From an uncultured Ruminococcus sp. (GTDB lineage: Bacteria > Bacillota > Clostridia > Lachnospirales > Lachnospiraceae): 51,775 bases of DNA. How positions within the stretch are numbered: position 1 is the first letter of the stretch; each line of letters starts with the position of its first letter. Position numbers and translations under genes: made by a program. Shown here piece after piece: positions 27,469 through 35,352 of the stretch. The stretch lies in NCBI GenBank assembly GCA_946494335.1, contig CAMMBV010000023.1, positions 1 to 51,775 on the forward strand, given 5' to 3'. The notes beneath the pieces were generated by a model. It worked only from the letters and a program-made list of their open reading frames with translations. It made no database searches and was not told the DNA's origin.

Positions 27469-28338
27469 TTAAAAATTATCCATCATGGTATTGAATTTTT
27501 CCAGTTCTTCGGGATCCATATGATAACCGTTCTTTTCCTCCGGATAAGCCCCGGTGCGTACGTCGTTTGCCCATGCTGCATATGCCTGACACAGGAACGG
27601 CATCAGCTGTGCGTAAACCTTTGCGTGAGAAGCCGGAGTGGGCATCATGCCGAAGGTATCCATATCTACCATTTCAGATCCGTCACAGGGTGCTCCGGCT
27701 GCAATGGAAACAACGGGTACTCTCAGTTTTTCTGCGATTGCCTGGGAAACTTCCATGGGGGTAAGCTCGATGGTCATGCCGCCCATGCCGTTTTCCTGGT
27801 ATTCATAGCCCCACTTGAAAATGCGGAAAGCATCTTCTGCGGTGCGTCCTACTTTCTTGTAGCCGGTAGCATTGGTCTGCCATCCGGAGACAGCGCCGAT
27901 ATGACCGTAAGTAGGCACGTAATTATCAGACATAAATTTCAGAATCTCATTTGTAATGCCCATGGGAAGCATGGAATCGGCGCCGTCATATACCCATTCA
28001 GCGCCCCAGCGCACGGCCGTAGCTTTATCAGCGTAGGTTGCGGTGGGCATATACCAGTTGATGTGGATGATGCTGGTATATTCCCGATATTTCTGGATGG
28101 TCAGAGAACCGGTAAGCAGTTCGTCCTCCAGGCGCGTGGAATTTCGGATGCTCAAAAGGGATGGGGTGCGCAGAATATCACAGTCCACCATTTCAGCAGC
28201 CAGTCCAAATACAGGACCCAGCTCGGCCGGACACATCTGCACAATTTTTTCACCGTTGTCTTTCTTCTTCTGAAGAAAAGCCAGAGATTTTCTGGTCTTT
28301 GAAGCAGTCGACATTTTGATGTTTTTTTGTTCTTCCAT
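27469..28338 (-). CDS. PanB-like (ketopantoate hydroxymethyltransferase family) protein, atypical
   Basis: A 289-aa TIM-barrel protein of the PanB/PEP-mutase group. Family features kept are YGHIGAV (144-150), Glu191 in TIELTP where PanB has its catalytic Glu, and AAGAPCDG (213-220). But the PanB metal ligands are gone: the VGDS position reads DILRTPS (54-60), ADMP reads NWYMP (94-98), and the Lys/Glu of VKLEG reads VYDGAD. It is therefore unlikely to make ketopantoate and may perform another C-C bond or lyase reaction. AAAGGAGGA precedes ATG 28338. Its promoter carries the LuxR-locus dyad. Confidence 0.72.
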   Translation of the reverse strand: MEEQKNIKMSTASKTRKSLAFLQKKKDNGEKIVQMCPAELGPVFGLAAEMVDCDILRTPSLLSIRNSTRLEDELLTGSLTIQKYREYTSIIHINWYMPTATYADKATAVRWGAEWVYDGADSMLPMGITNEILKFMSDNYVPTYGHIGAVSGWQTNATGYKKVGRTAEDAFRIFKWGYEYQENGMGGMTIELTPMEVSQAIAEKLRVPVVSIAAGAPCDGSEMVDMDTFGMMPTPASHAKVYAQLMPFLCQAYAAWANDVRTGAYPEEKNGYHMDPEELEKFNTMMDNF

Positions 28339-28390
28339 ATGCAAATCCTCCTTTTATATTTTTCGCACTCAGGATCATTCCTTTTAATCT

Positions 28391-28418
28391 ATTTTATTCG
28401 CAGGCAGGAAAAAGCAAA
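28391..28418 (-). promoter_or_regulatory. promoter of the panB-like gene
   Basis: On the minus strand a weak TTTGCT (28413-28418) abuts dyad site 3, and TAAAAT (28391-28396) follows after 16 bp. Confidence 0.6.
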
Positions 28419-28436
28419 ATACTAAAAGTTCAGTAT
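28419..28436. promoter_or_regulatory. 18-bp dyad operator, site 3
   Basis: ATACTAAAAGTTCAGTAT. Read on the minus strand it ends 22 bp before the -10 of the PanB-like gene, the same offset as site 1 to the luxR -10. Confidence 0.7.
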
Positions 28437-28466
28437 TTTGCTGAATATAAAACAAAAAATCGAAAA

Positions 28467-28484
28467 ATACTTAAAAATGAGTAA
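28467..28484. promoter_or_regulatory. 18-bp dyad operator, site 4 (weaker)
   Basis: ATACTTAAAAATGAGTAA differs from the consensus at two positions. It lies between sites 3 and 5 in the divergent panB-like/groEL-like promoter region. Confidence 0.5.
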
Positions 28485-28502
28485 TGTTGTACAGGTAAGT
28501 CC

Positions 28503-28520
28503 ATACCTATTTTTGAGTAT
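28503..28520. promoter_or_regulatory. 18-bp dyad operator, site 5
   Basis: ATACCTATTTTTGAGTAT keeps the outer arms. It ends exactly 22 bp before TATAAT (28543-28548) of the GroEL-like gene and abuts its weak -35. Confidence 0.6.
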
Positions 28521-28548
28521 TGTTTGATGAAAATTTTTTCTTTATAAT
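28520..28548 (+). promoter_or_regulatory. promoter of the groEL-like operon
   Basis: TTGTTT (28520-28525), a 17-bp spacer and TATAAT (28543-28548). No CIRCE element (the heat-shock operator usual for groEL) is seen. Confidence 0.6.
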
Positions 28549-28573
28549 GAAAAACATCAGGAGGTTATCCTAT

Positions 28574-30208
28574 ATGAAGATTACATACGATATGGAAACG
28601 CGCCGGAAAATGATTGCCGGCGCAGATATTCTGGCAGATTCCGTTAAATGTACGTTGGGGCCAAAAGGGCGCAATGTGGCAATGCACCAGAAAGCCAGTC
28701 TGAGGGATGCAGATTATTCGGATATGCCCCAGGCCGGTGCACATGTACTGATTACCAATGACGGCGCCACTATAGCCCGCAGTCTGGTTCTTCCGGATCC
28801 GCTGGAGAACCTGGGGGTTCGGCTGATAAAAGAAGCGGCCGTAAAAACGGATGATTCTGCTGGGGACGGCACCACGACCACCGCGCTGCTGACACAGGTG
28901 ATGCTTCACGAAGCATTCCGTCCTATTGCAGCCGGTGCCAATCCTGTGGCGGTGCGGCAGGGAATGAAAAAAGCGGCAAATCTGGTTCTTGAAAAACTGA
29001 AGGAGACAGCTGTTCCGGTGCAAGACACGAAGGATATTGCAAGAACGGCCTTCGTTTCCTGCCAGGACGAGGAATTGGGGCGCATGATCGGCGAAGCATT
29101 TTCAGCAGTGGGACTGGAAGGGGTGATCACCGTAGATGAATCCCAAAGAATGGAGACGTCTCTGGAAATCCAGGAAGGCATTGTCTTTGACAGAGGATAT
29201 ATCAGTACTGTGATGTGTACCGATGAAAAGCAGCAGATTGCCGAATTGTGCGATCCTTATATCCTTCTGTGCGACAATACGTTTACCAATGCCCAGGATC
29301 TGATTCCATGTTTGATTATGGCTGCAGAAGACGGACGTCCCTGTCTGATTATCTCCGAGGGAGTAAAAGGGGATGCACTGGGGCTTATCGTGCGTAACCG
29401 GACGGAAGGAGATATGGATATCGTGTGCGTCAATGCACCGGAATACGGGGAAGGCCGCCGATGGCGTATGGAGGATCTGGCGCTGCAGACAGGAGGCGTG
29501 TATATCAGCAAAGAAATGGGGCTCAATATCCGAAATGTGACAAGAGAAATGTTTGGCACGGCCCGTCATGTAAAGGTGACCCGCACTCAGACGGTAATTA
29601 CCGAAGCAGGAGGGGATCCAAAACAGATAGAAAACCGCATCCGGGAACTCAGATATCTGTCGAAACATACAGATTATGAATTTAACAGGAACCGTTATAA
29701 AGAGCGACTGGCAAAATTTGTCTCCGGTGTGGCTTATATCCATGTGGGAGGGCAGACAGAACCGGAAATATGGGAACGCAAAATGAGAGTGGAAGATGCG
29801 GTGCATACCGCCCGCGCTGCTTATGAAGAGGGGATTGTGCCAGGCGGAGGTGTTGCACTTTTAAACATCGCGCCTGAAGTGGAAAAATTTGCAAAGACGC
29901 TGCCGGATGATGAACGAAGCGGCGCACTGGCAATATATCAGGCGTTGAAGGCTCCGGCGAGACAGATACTTGCCAATGCAGGCCTGGATGGCAGCTTCAT
30001 ACTGGAAAAGCTCGCACAGATGGAGGCAGGAACCGGATATGATGTAACTGCTGAGAGATATACAGTCATGCTGGATGCAGGTATCACGGATTCTGCGAAG
30101 GTGACGCGGCTGGCCTTTGAAAATGCGGTATCCATCGCCGGTACCATTGCCACTGTCGAAGCGGGGGTAACGGAAGGAAAAAGAGCACAGGGAGGTCAGC
30201 ATGAATGA
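28574..30208 (+). CDS. divergent GroEL paralog (chaperonin 60)
   Basis: A 544-aa chaperonin. ATPase elements are intact: TLGPKGRNV (27-35), TNDG (61-64), AGDGTTTT (97-104) and VEDAVHTARAAYEEG followed by VPGGG near 406-430. The hairpin after GRNV, which in GroEL contacts the next subunit, carries about 14 extra residues (37-58, with SLRDADYSDMPQAG). The apical domain is divergent (APEYGEGRRWR where GroEL has APGFGDRRK). The GGM-repeat tail is absent. No groES or CIRCE is nearby, so this is not the housekeeping copy. Its promoter carries the LuxR-locus dyad. AGGAGG precedes ATG 28574. It may fold or assemble the neighbouring enzymes. Confidence 0.88.
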   Translation: MKITYDMETRRKMIAGADILADSVKCTLGPKGRNVAMHQKASLRDADYSDMPQAGAHVLITNDGATIARSLVLPDPLENLGVRLIKEAAVKTDDSAGDGTTTTALLTQVMLHEAFRPIAAGANPVAVRQGMKKAANLVLEKLKETAVPVQDTKDIARTAFVSCQDEELGRMIGEAFSAVGLEGVITVDESQRMETSLEIQEGIVFDRGYISTVMCTDEKQQIAELCDPYILLCDNTFTNAQDLIPCLIMAAEDGRPCLIISEGVKGDALGLIVRNRTEGDMDIVCVNAPEYGEGRRWRMEDLALQTGGVYISKEMGLNIRNVTREMFGTARHVKVTRTQTVITEAGGDPKQIENRIRELRYLSKHTDYEFNRNRYKERLAKFVSGVAYIHVGGQTEPEIWERKMRVEDAVHTARAAYEEGIVPGGGVALLNIAPEVEKFAKTLPDDERSGALAIYQALKAPARQILANAGLDGSFILEKLAQMEAGTGYDVTAERYTVMLDAGITDSAKVTRLAFENAVSIAGTIATVEAGVTEGKRAQGGQHE

Positions 30209-30623
30209 GGAAGAAAAAATCCGGCGTTTTGTGATGGAGTATTCCATTGAAGTGCCAAAGCAGGCTGTAGAAAATGAACTGAATTATATCCGGATGGAAA
30301 TGCGCCACCGTATGAATTATGATACTCTGACCGGGGGCGGACATCATCTGGATCCCTATGGAGAGCTGGAACAGATGAAAGATCAGCTTTATCAGGCAGC
30401 TTATTTTGAAGCAAAATATGATCTGGTGATCAAAGATATCATCGCCCGGCAGAATTTCTCCGTTACCCGTGAAGAGCTGGAGGAGGAAGCTGAGGCAATG
30501 GCGCAGAGGCAGCACAGCACGGTTGATCTGGTGCGGCGCTTTTTTGGAGAAGATTTATCCATGCTGGAAAAAGATGTGAAGCGCAGGAAAGCAGAGCAAT
30601 GGATATGCCAAAATGAACAGTGA
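30201..30623 (+). CDS. trigger factor C-terminal-domain-like protein
   Basis: A 140-aa, highly charged, helical protein. The order VPKQAVENELNYI near 18, a long amphipathic helix, then IIARQNFSVTREELEEEAEA near 80 and a C-terminal charged helix matches the substrate-cradling C-terminal domain of trigger factor. The ribosome-binding domain and the prolyl isomerase domain are missing. It overlaps the GroEL-like gene by 8 bases with GGGAGG as its ribosome site, so the two are translationally coupled and probably work together as a dedicated chaperone pair. No signal peptide is seen. The similarity is by pattern only. Confidence 0.65.
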   Translation: MNEEEKIRRFVMEYSIEVPKQAVENELNYIRMEMRHRMNYDTLTGGGHHLDPYGELEQMKDQLYQAAYFEAKYDLVIKDIIARQNFSVTREELEEEAEAMAQRQHSTVDLVRRFFGEDLSMLEKDVKRRKAEQWICQNEQ

Positions 30624-30638
30624 GACAGATGGCGGAAA

Positions 30639-30695
30639 GACTCCCCATGCAGAATCAGGAAGAAAGAAAATCTGACTCTGCATGGGGAGTCTTTT
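30639..30695. terminator. long bidirectional terminator
   Basis: Twenty-base arms (30639-30658 and 30672-30691) pair with one mismatch and are followed by TTTT. It lies between the convergent chaperone operon and the LacI gene. Confidence 0.88.
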
Positions 30696-30708
30696 GCGCA
30701 TCGCAGGC

Positions 30709-31713
30709 TTATATGGACTTTTTAGGCATCACACTCTGACGCTCCACCAGGTAAGTGCCGACGGTAGTCTGGGTAAACGTGTTCTGCTCATTCTCGATCA
30801 TATCAATTAATCTCGCAGTGGCTTTGCGCGCCATCTCTTCCATGTGGGTGTGAACGGTTGTAAGGTGCGGAGGAAAAATGGTGCATATATTGGAGTCGTC
30901 AAAGCCGATAATAGATATATCCTCCGGAATTTTATAACCTGATCGCTGAAAGGCCTGGATGGAAGCAATAGCAATCATATCATTGTCTGCAAAAAAAGCG
31001 CTGGGAATATCTTTGTGATTGGAAAGATATTCGAAAACAGTCTTCTGAATCAGATCTGTTTCCTGCTCCACCTGAATCAGACAGTCAGGTTCTGATTTTC
31101 CCAGCTTTGCCAGAGACTGACAGACACAGTTTGCCCGGTCGCGCAGGCAGCCGAATTCAATGCTGCTTTTTAAGTAGCCGATCTTGTCATGGCCGTTGGC
31201 AGTGAGCAGGGAGATAGCCTGATGCACACCGTAACTGTTGTTGATATTGACCGTATTAAGCGGATATTCCGGGAAGAAACCATCCAGTATCACAAGGGGA
31301 ACGGAAGTCTGGAAAAAAGACTCTGCGGGGACGTCGTAATATTCCGTTCCAAGGAGAATAATGCCGCAGTGCGTATCAGACACAGTGGAGGTAAGAATTT
31401 CGTCAAGATTAGCAGGTTCAGAGTTGCAGACGGAAAAGGTATAATTACGCTCCGTGCAGATATCACCAATGCCGCTCAGAATTGAAGTGATCGTATCATC
31501 TTTTCTGGCAGCAAGGTAGTTTGTACTTTTATAGTAGACAAATAAAAGGTCTCCTTTTTGTGAAACCGAAGATTTAATATGATATCCGTTTTCAATTAAT
31601 GTTTTCTGTATTTTCTGGCGGGTTTCTTTTCTGACCCCCGGCTTATCGTTTAATACAAGCGAAACGGTAGATGGAGCCACGCCGTGCAGTTCTGCAATTT
31701 GTCTAATCGTCAT
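30709..31713 (-). CDS. LacI family transcriptional regulator
   Basis: A 334-aa regulator. The N-terminal HTH has TIRQIAELHGVAPSTVSLVL and the hinge helix region follows to about 60. The rest is a periplasmic-binding-protein-like sugar sensor, with GFDDSNICTIFPPHLTTV near 270. Divergent from the sugar operon at 32007; the gap holds two matching palindromes fitting LacI-type operators. It probably represses that operon and itself until a sugar ligand is present. Confidence 0.92.
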   Translation of the reverse strand: MTIRQIAELHGVAPSTVSLVLNDKPGVRKETRQKIQKTLIENGYHIKSSVSQKGDLLFVYYKSTNYLAARKDDTITSILSGIGDICTERNYTFSVCNSEPANLDEILTSTVSDTHCGIILLGTEYYDVPAESFFQTSVPLVILDGFFPEYPLNTVNINNSYGVHQAISLLTANGHDKIGYLKSSIEFGCLRDRANCVCQSLAKLGKSEPDCLIQVEQETDLIQKTVFEYLSNHKDIPSAFFADNDMIAIASIQAFQRSGYKIPEDISIIGFDDSNICTIFPPHLTTVHTHMEEMARKATARLIDMIENEQNTFTQTTVGTYLVERQSVMPKKSI

Positions 31714-31760
31714 GCTTTTCCCTTCTCCTGATCAGTCTTTTAATATAATTATATTACAAT

Positions 31761-31776
31761 TTGTTTTTAAAAACAA
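31761..31776. promoter_or_regulatory. LacI-type operator 1
   Basis: TTGTTTTTAAAAACAA, a perfect 16-bp palindrome about 50 bp upstream of the LacI start. Confidence 0.6.
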
Positions 31777-31794
31777 TAGAGAAAATATTTGAAT

Positions 31795-31810
31795 TTGTTC
31801 ATAGAAACAA
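31795..31810. promoter_or_regulatory. LacI-type operator 2
   Basis: TTGTTCATAGAAACAA shares the outer arms with operator 1, 34 bp away (about three helix turns), so both could be bound on the same face. Confidence 0.5.
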
Positions 31811-31901
31811 AAACAAAACAAGAAAAATGACCAGTCGAATAATATGGAAACAAGAGGAAAAACATCAAAATTAGAAGATGTATGTTTACAAAAATAAAGT
31901 A

Positions 31902-31930
31902 TTGACATTGGGGCACACGTGAATTATAAT
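31902..31930 (+). promoter_or_regulatory. promoter of the SDR-ABC sugar operon
   Basis: TTGACA (31902-31907), a 17-bp spacer and TATAAT (31925-31930). The 70-bp leader that follows is almost free of C and T, with many AAACAAA runs. Confidence 0.88.
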
Positions 31931-32006
31931 GAAACAAAAATAAAAACATACATGAAAACAAAATAAAAAATAAAAAGAAACAAATAAAAACAAAGGAGGA
32001 AGAAGA

Positions 32007-32786
32007 ATGGGGAGACTGGAAGGGAAAGTTGCGATGGTAACAGGCGCTGCGCAGGGTATTGGAAGAGGAATAGCCCTGGAATATGCAAAAGAAGGCGCCG
32101 ATTTGGCGATTCTGGATCTGCAGGGTGAAAAACTGTCTGAGACAGAGACGGAAATCAAAAAGTTGGGGCGCAGGGTATTTTCTTTTGTGGGTAATGTTGC
32201 CGATGAGGACACGGTAATCGCTTTCGTAGAAAAAACAGTGGAAATATTTGGAAAGCTTGATATTCTGACTCATGCAGCCGGGATTCTGCGGTCATGTCCC
32301 ATAGTGGATCAGGATGTAAAAGACTGGGATACAGTGATTGCAGTGAATCTTCGCAGCACCTTTCTTTTCTGCAAGTATGCAGGCGGGCAGATGAAAAAGC
32401 AAAAAAGCGGAGCCATGGTACTGATTGATTCCTGTGCATCGAAAACGGGCGAAGCGTTTAACGCGGTATACTGCGCATCGAAAGCAGGCGTCCGGCTTCT
32501 GGCTCAGTCCTTTGCGCTGGAGGTGGCGGAATATGGCATACGTGTAAACAGCATCGCACCGGGAACTATCAATACGGATATGATACAAAGATGTCTTCAT
32601 GACAGAGCGGGGCTGTACGGGCTGACCTTTGAAGAGTATCTGTATGAATTTAATGAGGCGACGCCGTTGAAACGTATGGGTGAGCCGGATGAAATCGGAA
32701 AACTGTGCGTGTTTCTTGCCAGCGATGACGCTGCTTTTATAACGGGATCTTCCTACAATATTTCGGGAGGAAGGGAATGCCACTGA
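32007..32786 (+). CDS. SDR family sugar/polyol dehydrogenase
   Basis: A 259-aa classical SDR with TGAAQGIGRG (12-21), an HAAG motif near 90, catalytic Tyr in YCASKAG near 152-156 and a C-terminal FITGSSYNISGGRE typical of the family. It is the first gene of an operon with a ribose-type ABC transporter, so it likely oxidises the imported sugar or sugar alcohol, or reduces a derived ketose. GGAGGAAGAAG is the ribosome site. The exact substrate cannot be read. Confidence 0.87.
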   Translation: MGRLEGKVAMVTGAAQGIGRGIALEYAKEGADLAILDLQGEKLSETETEIKKLGRRVFSFVGNVADEDTVIAFVEKTVEIFGKLDILTHAAGILRSCPIVDQDVKDWDTVIAVNLRSTFLFCKYAGGQMKKQKSGAMVLIDSCASKTGEAFNAVYCASKAGVRLLAQSFALEVAEYGIRVNSIAPGTINTDMIQRCLHDRAGLYGLTFEEYLYEFNEATPLKRMGEPDEIGKLCVFLASDDAAFITGSSYNISGGRECH

Positions 32787-32831
32787 GACAGCAGGATAAT
32801 CAAGGCTGATCAACGGACAAGGAGGTAGAAA

Positions 32832-34337
32832 ATGGGCGGCGAGAATAGAAATGTGCTGCTGAAAATGGAAGGGATCGATAAGAGATTTCCGGGAGTTCAT
32901 GCACTGAAAAGTGTGGATTTTTCTCTGGAACCAGGTGAGGTATGTGCCATTTTGGGAGAAAATGGTGCAGGAAAATCAACATTGATGAATGTACTGGGAG
33001 GTATTTATTCCCCCACCGCAGGGAAAATTACCATTGACGGGGAAGAAGTGGTATTCCATAACGCAAAAGATGCCGAAAAGAAAGGGATTGCGTTTATACA
33101 TCAGGAACTTTCCCTGTTTCCCCAGATGGATATTGCGTCCAACATTTATATTTCAAATCTTCCTCATTCCAGGGGAAGGATCCTTTCAAAAAAGCTTCGT
33201 CAGGATACGAGGGAAATATTAAAAAGAGTAAAGCTGGAACACAGAAAACCGGATGAGATTGTGGGCGATCTGAAAATCGGCGAGCAGCAGCTGATTGAAA
33301 TCGGCAGGACCCTGATACGGGGGATTAAAGTACTTATTCTGGATGAACCTACCTCCTCGCTGACCAACGCGGAAATCGAGATATTATTTGAAATTGTCAG
33401 AGAATTGAAGCGGCAGGGAACGGCGGTGATATTTATAACTCATCATATGGATGAAATATATGAAATCTGCGACACACTGATGATTATGAGAGACGGCAAA
33501 CGAATCATGAAATGCGGAGTGGGAGATATTTCAAGAACGGAAGTCGTCAATCAGATGTTAGGTCATACGGCGGAAGAGCAGTACTGTCACCCGGAAAGAA
33601 AGTATGGACAGGAGGTTCTGGCGGTGAAGGGGCTTTGCCGCGGCAGCAGACTTCAAAATATACATTTCAGCGTGAGAAGCGGAGAAATGCTGGGGCTGTA
33701 TGGCCTTCTGGGCTCTGGAAGGACGGAGGTGTTAAGAAGCATTTTCGGCCTGGATAAGTACGATTCCGGGGAAATCATATATATGGGCGCCCCTGTTAAA
33801 ATCAGAAAACCAAAAGACGCTATTTCCCTGAAGATGGCGCTGGTGACAGAAGATCGGCATAAAGAAGGGCTGATACTGGAAGAATCCGTCAGATTCAATA
33901 TGACGCTGGCTAATTTAAAAGCCATAGCCAGGGGAATCATGGTTGACCGGCAAAAAGAAAAGATACTCAGTAAAAGCGGCATCAGCGCCCTGAGGATAAA
34001 AACGCCCTCTGCGAATCAGCAGGTTAAATATCTTTCTGGAGGAAATCAGCAGAAAGTGGTGCTGTCAAAATGGCTGAATACGGATCCCAGGCTGATTTTG
34101 CTGGATGAGCCTACACGCGGGATTGATATCGGAGCAAAACAGGAAATCTATTCGATCATTGAAAGGCTTCTTCAAAAGGGGGTTGCGGTGATTATGGTTT
34201 CTTCGGAGATTCCGGAACTGCTGGGAGTGTGCGATAAAGTTGTGGTGCTGAAAAACGGCCAGCAGGTTTGCGAGCTGACAAATGACAAGGACCTTCATGC
34301 AGCGGCGCTGCTGGAGGCGGCTATGGGAGGAGAATGA
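32832..34337 (+). CDS. sugar ABC transporter ATPase (RbsA-like)
   Basis: A 501-aa protein with two ABC domains. The first has GENGAGKSTLMNVLGG near 37 and LILDEPTSSLT. The second has a degenerate Walker A (GLLGSGRTE near 288) and YLSGGNQQKVVLSKWL near 395, as is normal for RbsA/MglA ATPases. It energises uptake of a monosaccharide through the adjacent permease. GGAGG precedes the ATG. The stop is one base before the permease start. Confidence 0.94.
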   Translation: MGGENRNVLLKMEGIDKRFPGVHALKSVDFSLEPGEVCAILGENGAGKSTLMNVLGGIYSPTAGKITIDGEEVVFHNAKDAEKKGIAFIHQELSLFPQMDIASNIYISNLPHSRGRILSKKLRQDTREILKRVKLEHRKPDEIVGDLKIGEQQLIEIGRTLIRGIKVLILDEPTSSLTNAEIEILFEIVRELKRQGTAVIFITHHMDEIYEICDTLMIMRDGKRIMKCGVGDISRTEVVNQMLGHTAEEQYCHPERKYGQEVLAVKGLCRGSRLQNIHFSVRSGEMLGLYGLLGSGRTEVLRSIFGLDKYDSGEIIYMGAPVKIRKPKDAISLKMALVTEDRHKEGLILEESVRFNMTLANLKAIARGIMVDRQKEKILSKSGISALRIKTPSANQQVKYLSGGNQQKVVLSKWLNTDPRLILLDEPTRGIDIGAKQEIYSIIERLLQKGVAVIMVSSEIPELLGVCDKVVVLKNGQQVCELTNDKDLHAAALLEAAMGGE

Positions 34338-34338
34338 T

Positions 34339-35307
34339 ATGGCTGTAAAAACAAAGACGGGGGAACACAGCGCCAGAGATGTGTTTTTGAAGTACGGGAT
34401 TTATTTTATATTACTTTTTATCGTGATTGTACTGGCTGTTACCAGTCCCAGCTTTCGGACTGTGACAAACCTGACCAACGTGCTGCTGCAGGTGACAACC
34501 TATGGCTGTCTTGGCATCGGGATGACCTTTGTAATTTTGACAGGCGGAATTGATGTATCTGTGGGCGGAATTATGGTATGCGCCGGAAGTGTGTACGTCA
34601 TACTGTCTCAGGCTGGTATGGCGGAAGGTCTTAATATTTTCATGATCTTTATTGTTGCGCTGATATTTGGCGTTGTCAACGGATATGCCGTGGCCTATAT
34701 TGGGATGCCTCCGTTTTTGGTGACGCTGGCTACCCAGTGTATCGGAAGGGGAATGTCCCTGGTATTTACCGGAGGAGCTTCCTACCGGGATCTGGGTGCG
34801 ACCTTTGAGTTTTTGGGAAAGACAAAGCTTTTGGGAATATCCATACAGATTTGGGTCATGCTGCTTTTGTTCGCCGTGGGATATTTTCTGCTGCACAAGA
34901 CGGTATACGGAAGAAAACTGACTGCTGTGGGGGGAAATTTAAACGCAGCCCGTGTCTCCGGTATTAACGACAGACTGATCACCTGCAGCGCTTATATTGT
35001 GATGAGCCTTTTATGCGCTGTTGCAGCCTATCTTACAATGGCCCGTCTGGGAAGCTATTATTCGGCAATGGGGGACGGCATTGAGTTTATGGTGATAGCG
35101 GCGGTTGTCATCGGCGGCACCAGTATGAGCGGCGGCTCGGGGACAATCATAGGAACTTTGGCCGGGACCATTCTCATAGGTATTATCAATAATGCGCTGA
35201 ATTTGTTCCATGTAGGCGCGGAATGGCAGGACGTTGCGAAGGGAGCCATTATATTCCTGGCAGTTCTTTTTGACGCCATAAAGAACAAAGCAAAGACTTC
35301 TGATTAA
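34339..35307 (+). CDS. sugar ABC transporter permease (RbsC-like)
   Basis: A 322-aa membrane protein of the ribose/xylose permease type with about eight to ten hydrophobic segments. Characteristic stretches are LTGGIDVSVGGIMVCAG near 70 and GGTSMSGGSGTIIGTLAGT near 255. ATG 34339 has GGGAGGAG just upstream. It pairs with the preceding ATPase and the following lipoprotein. Confidence 0.94.
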   Translation: MAVKTKTGEHSARDVFLKYGIYFILLFIVIVLAVTSPSFRTVTNLTNVLLQVTTYGCLGIGMTFVILTGGIDVSVGGIMVCAGSVYVILSQAGMAEGLNIFMIFIVALIFGVVNGYAVAYIGMPPFLVTLATQCIGRGMSLVFTGGASYRDLGATFEFLGKTKLLGISIQIWVMLLLFAVGYFLLHKTVYGRKLTAVGGNLNAARVSGINDRLITCSAYIVMSLLCAVAAYLTMARLGSYYSAMGDGIEFMVIAAVVIGGTSMSGGSGTIIGTLAGTILIGIINNALNLFHVGAEWQDVAKGAIIFLAVLFDAIKNKAKTSD

Positions 35308-35352
35308 GAAGGGCTTTGTTAAATAAAATATAACAAAAGGGAGGCAGAAACT

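Noticed and set aside
28574-30208. Housekeeping groEL
   Set aside because: No groES upstream, no CIRCE operator, divergent apical motif, insertion in the equatorial hairpin and no GGM tail.
31780-32006. A-rich stretch with repeated AAACAAA as a CRISPR-like or tandem repeat array
   Set aside because: The repeats are irregular and short with no equal spacers; it is a biased leader sequence.
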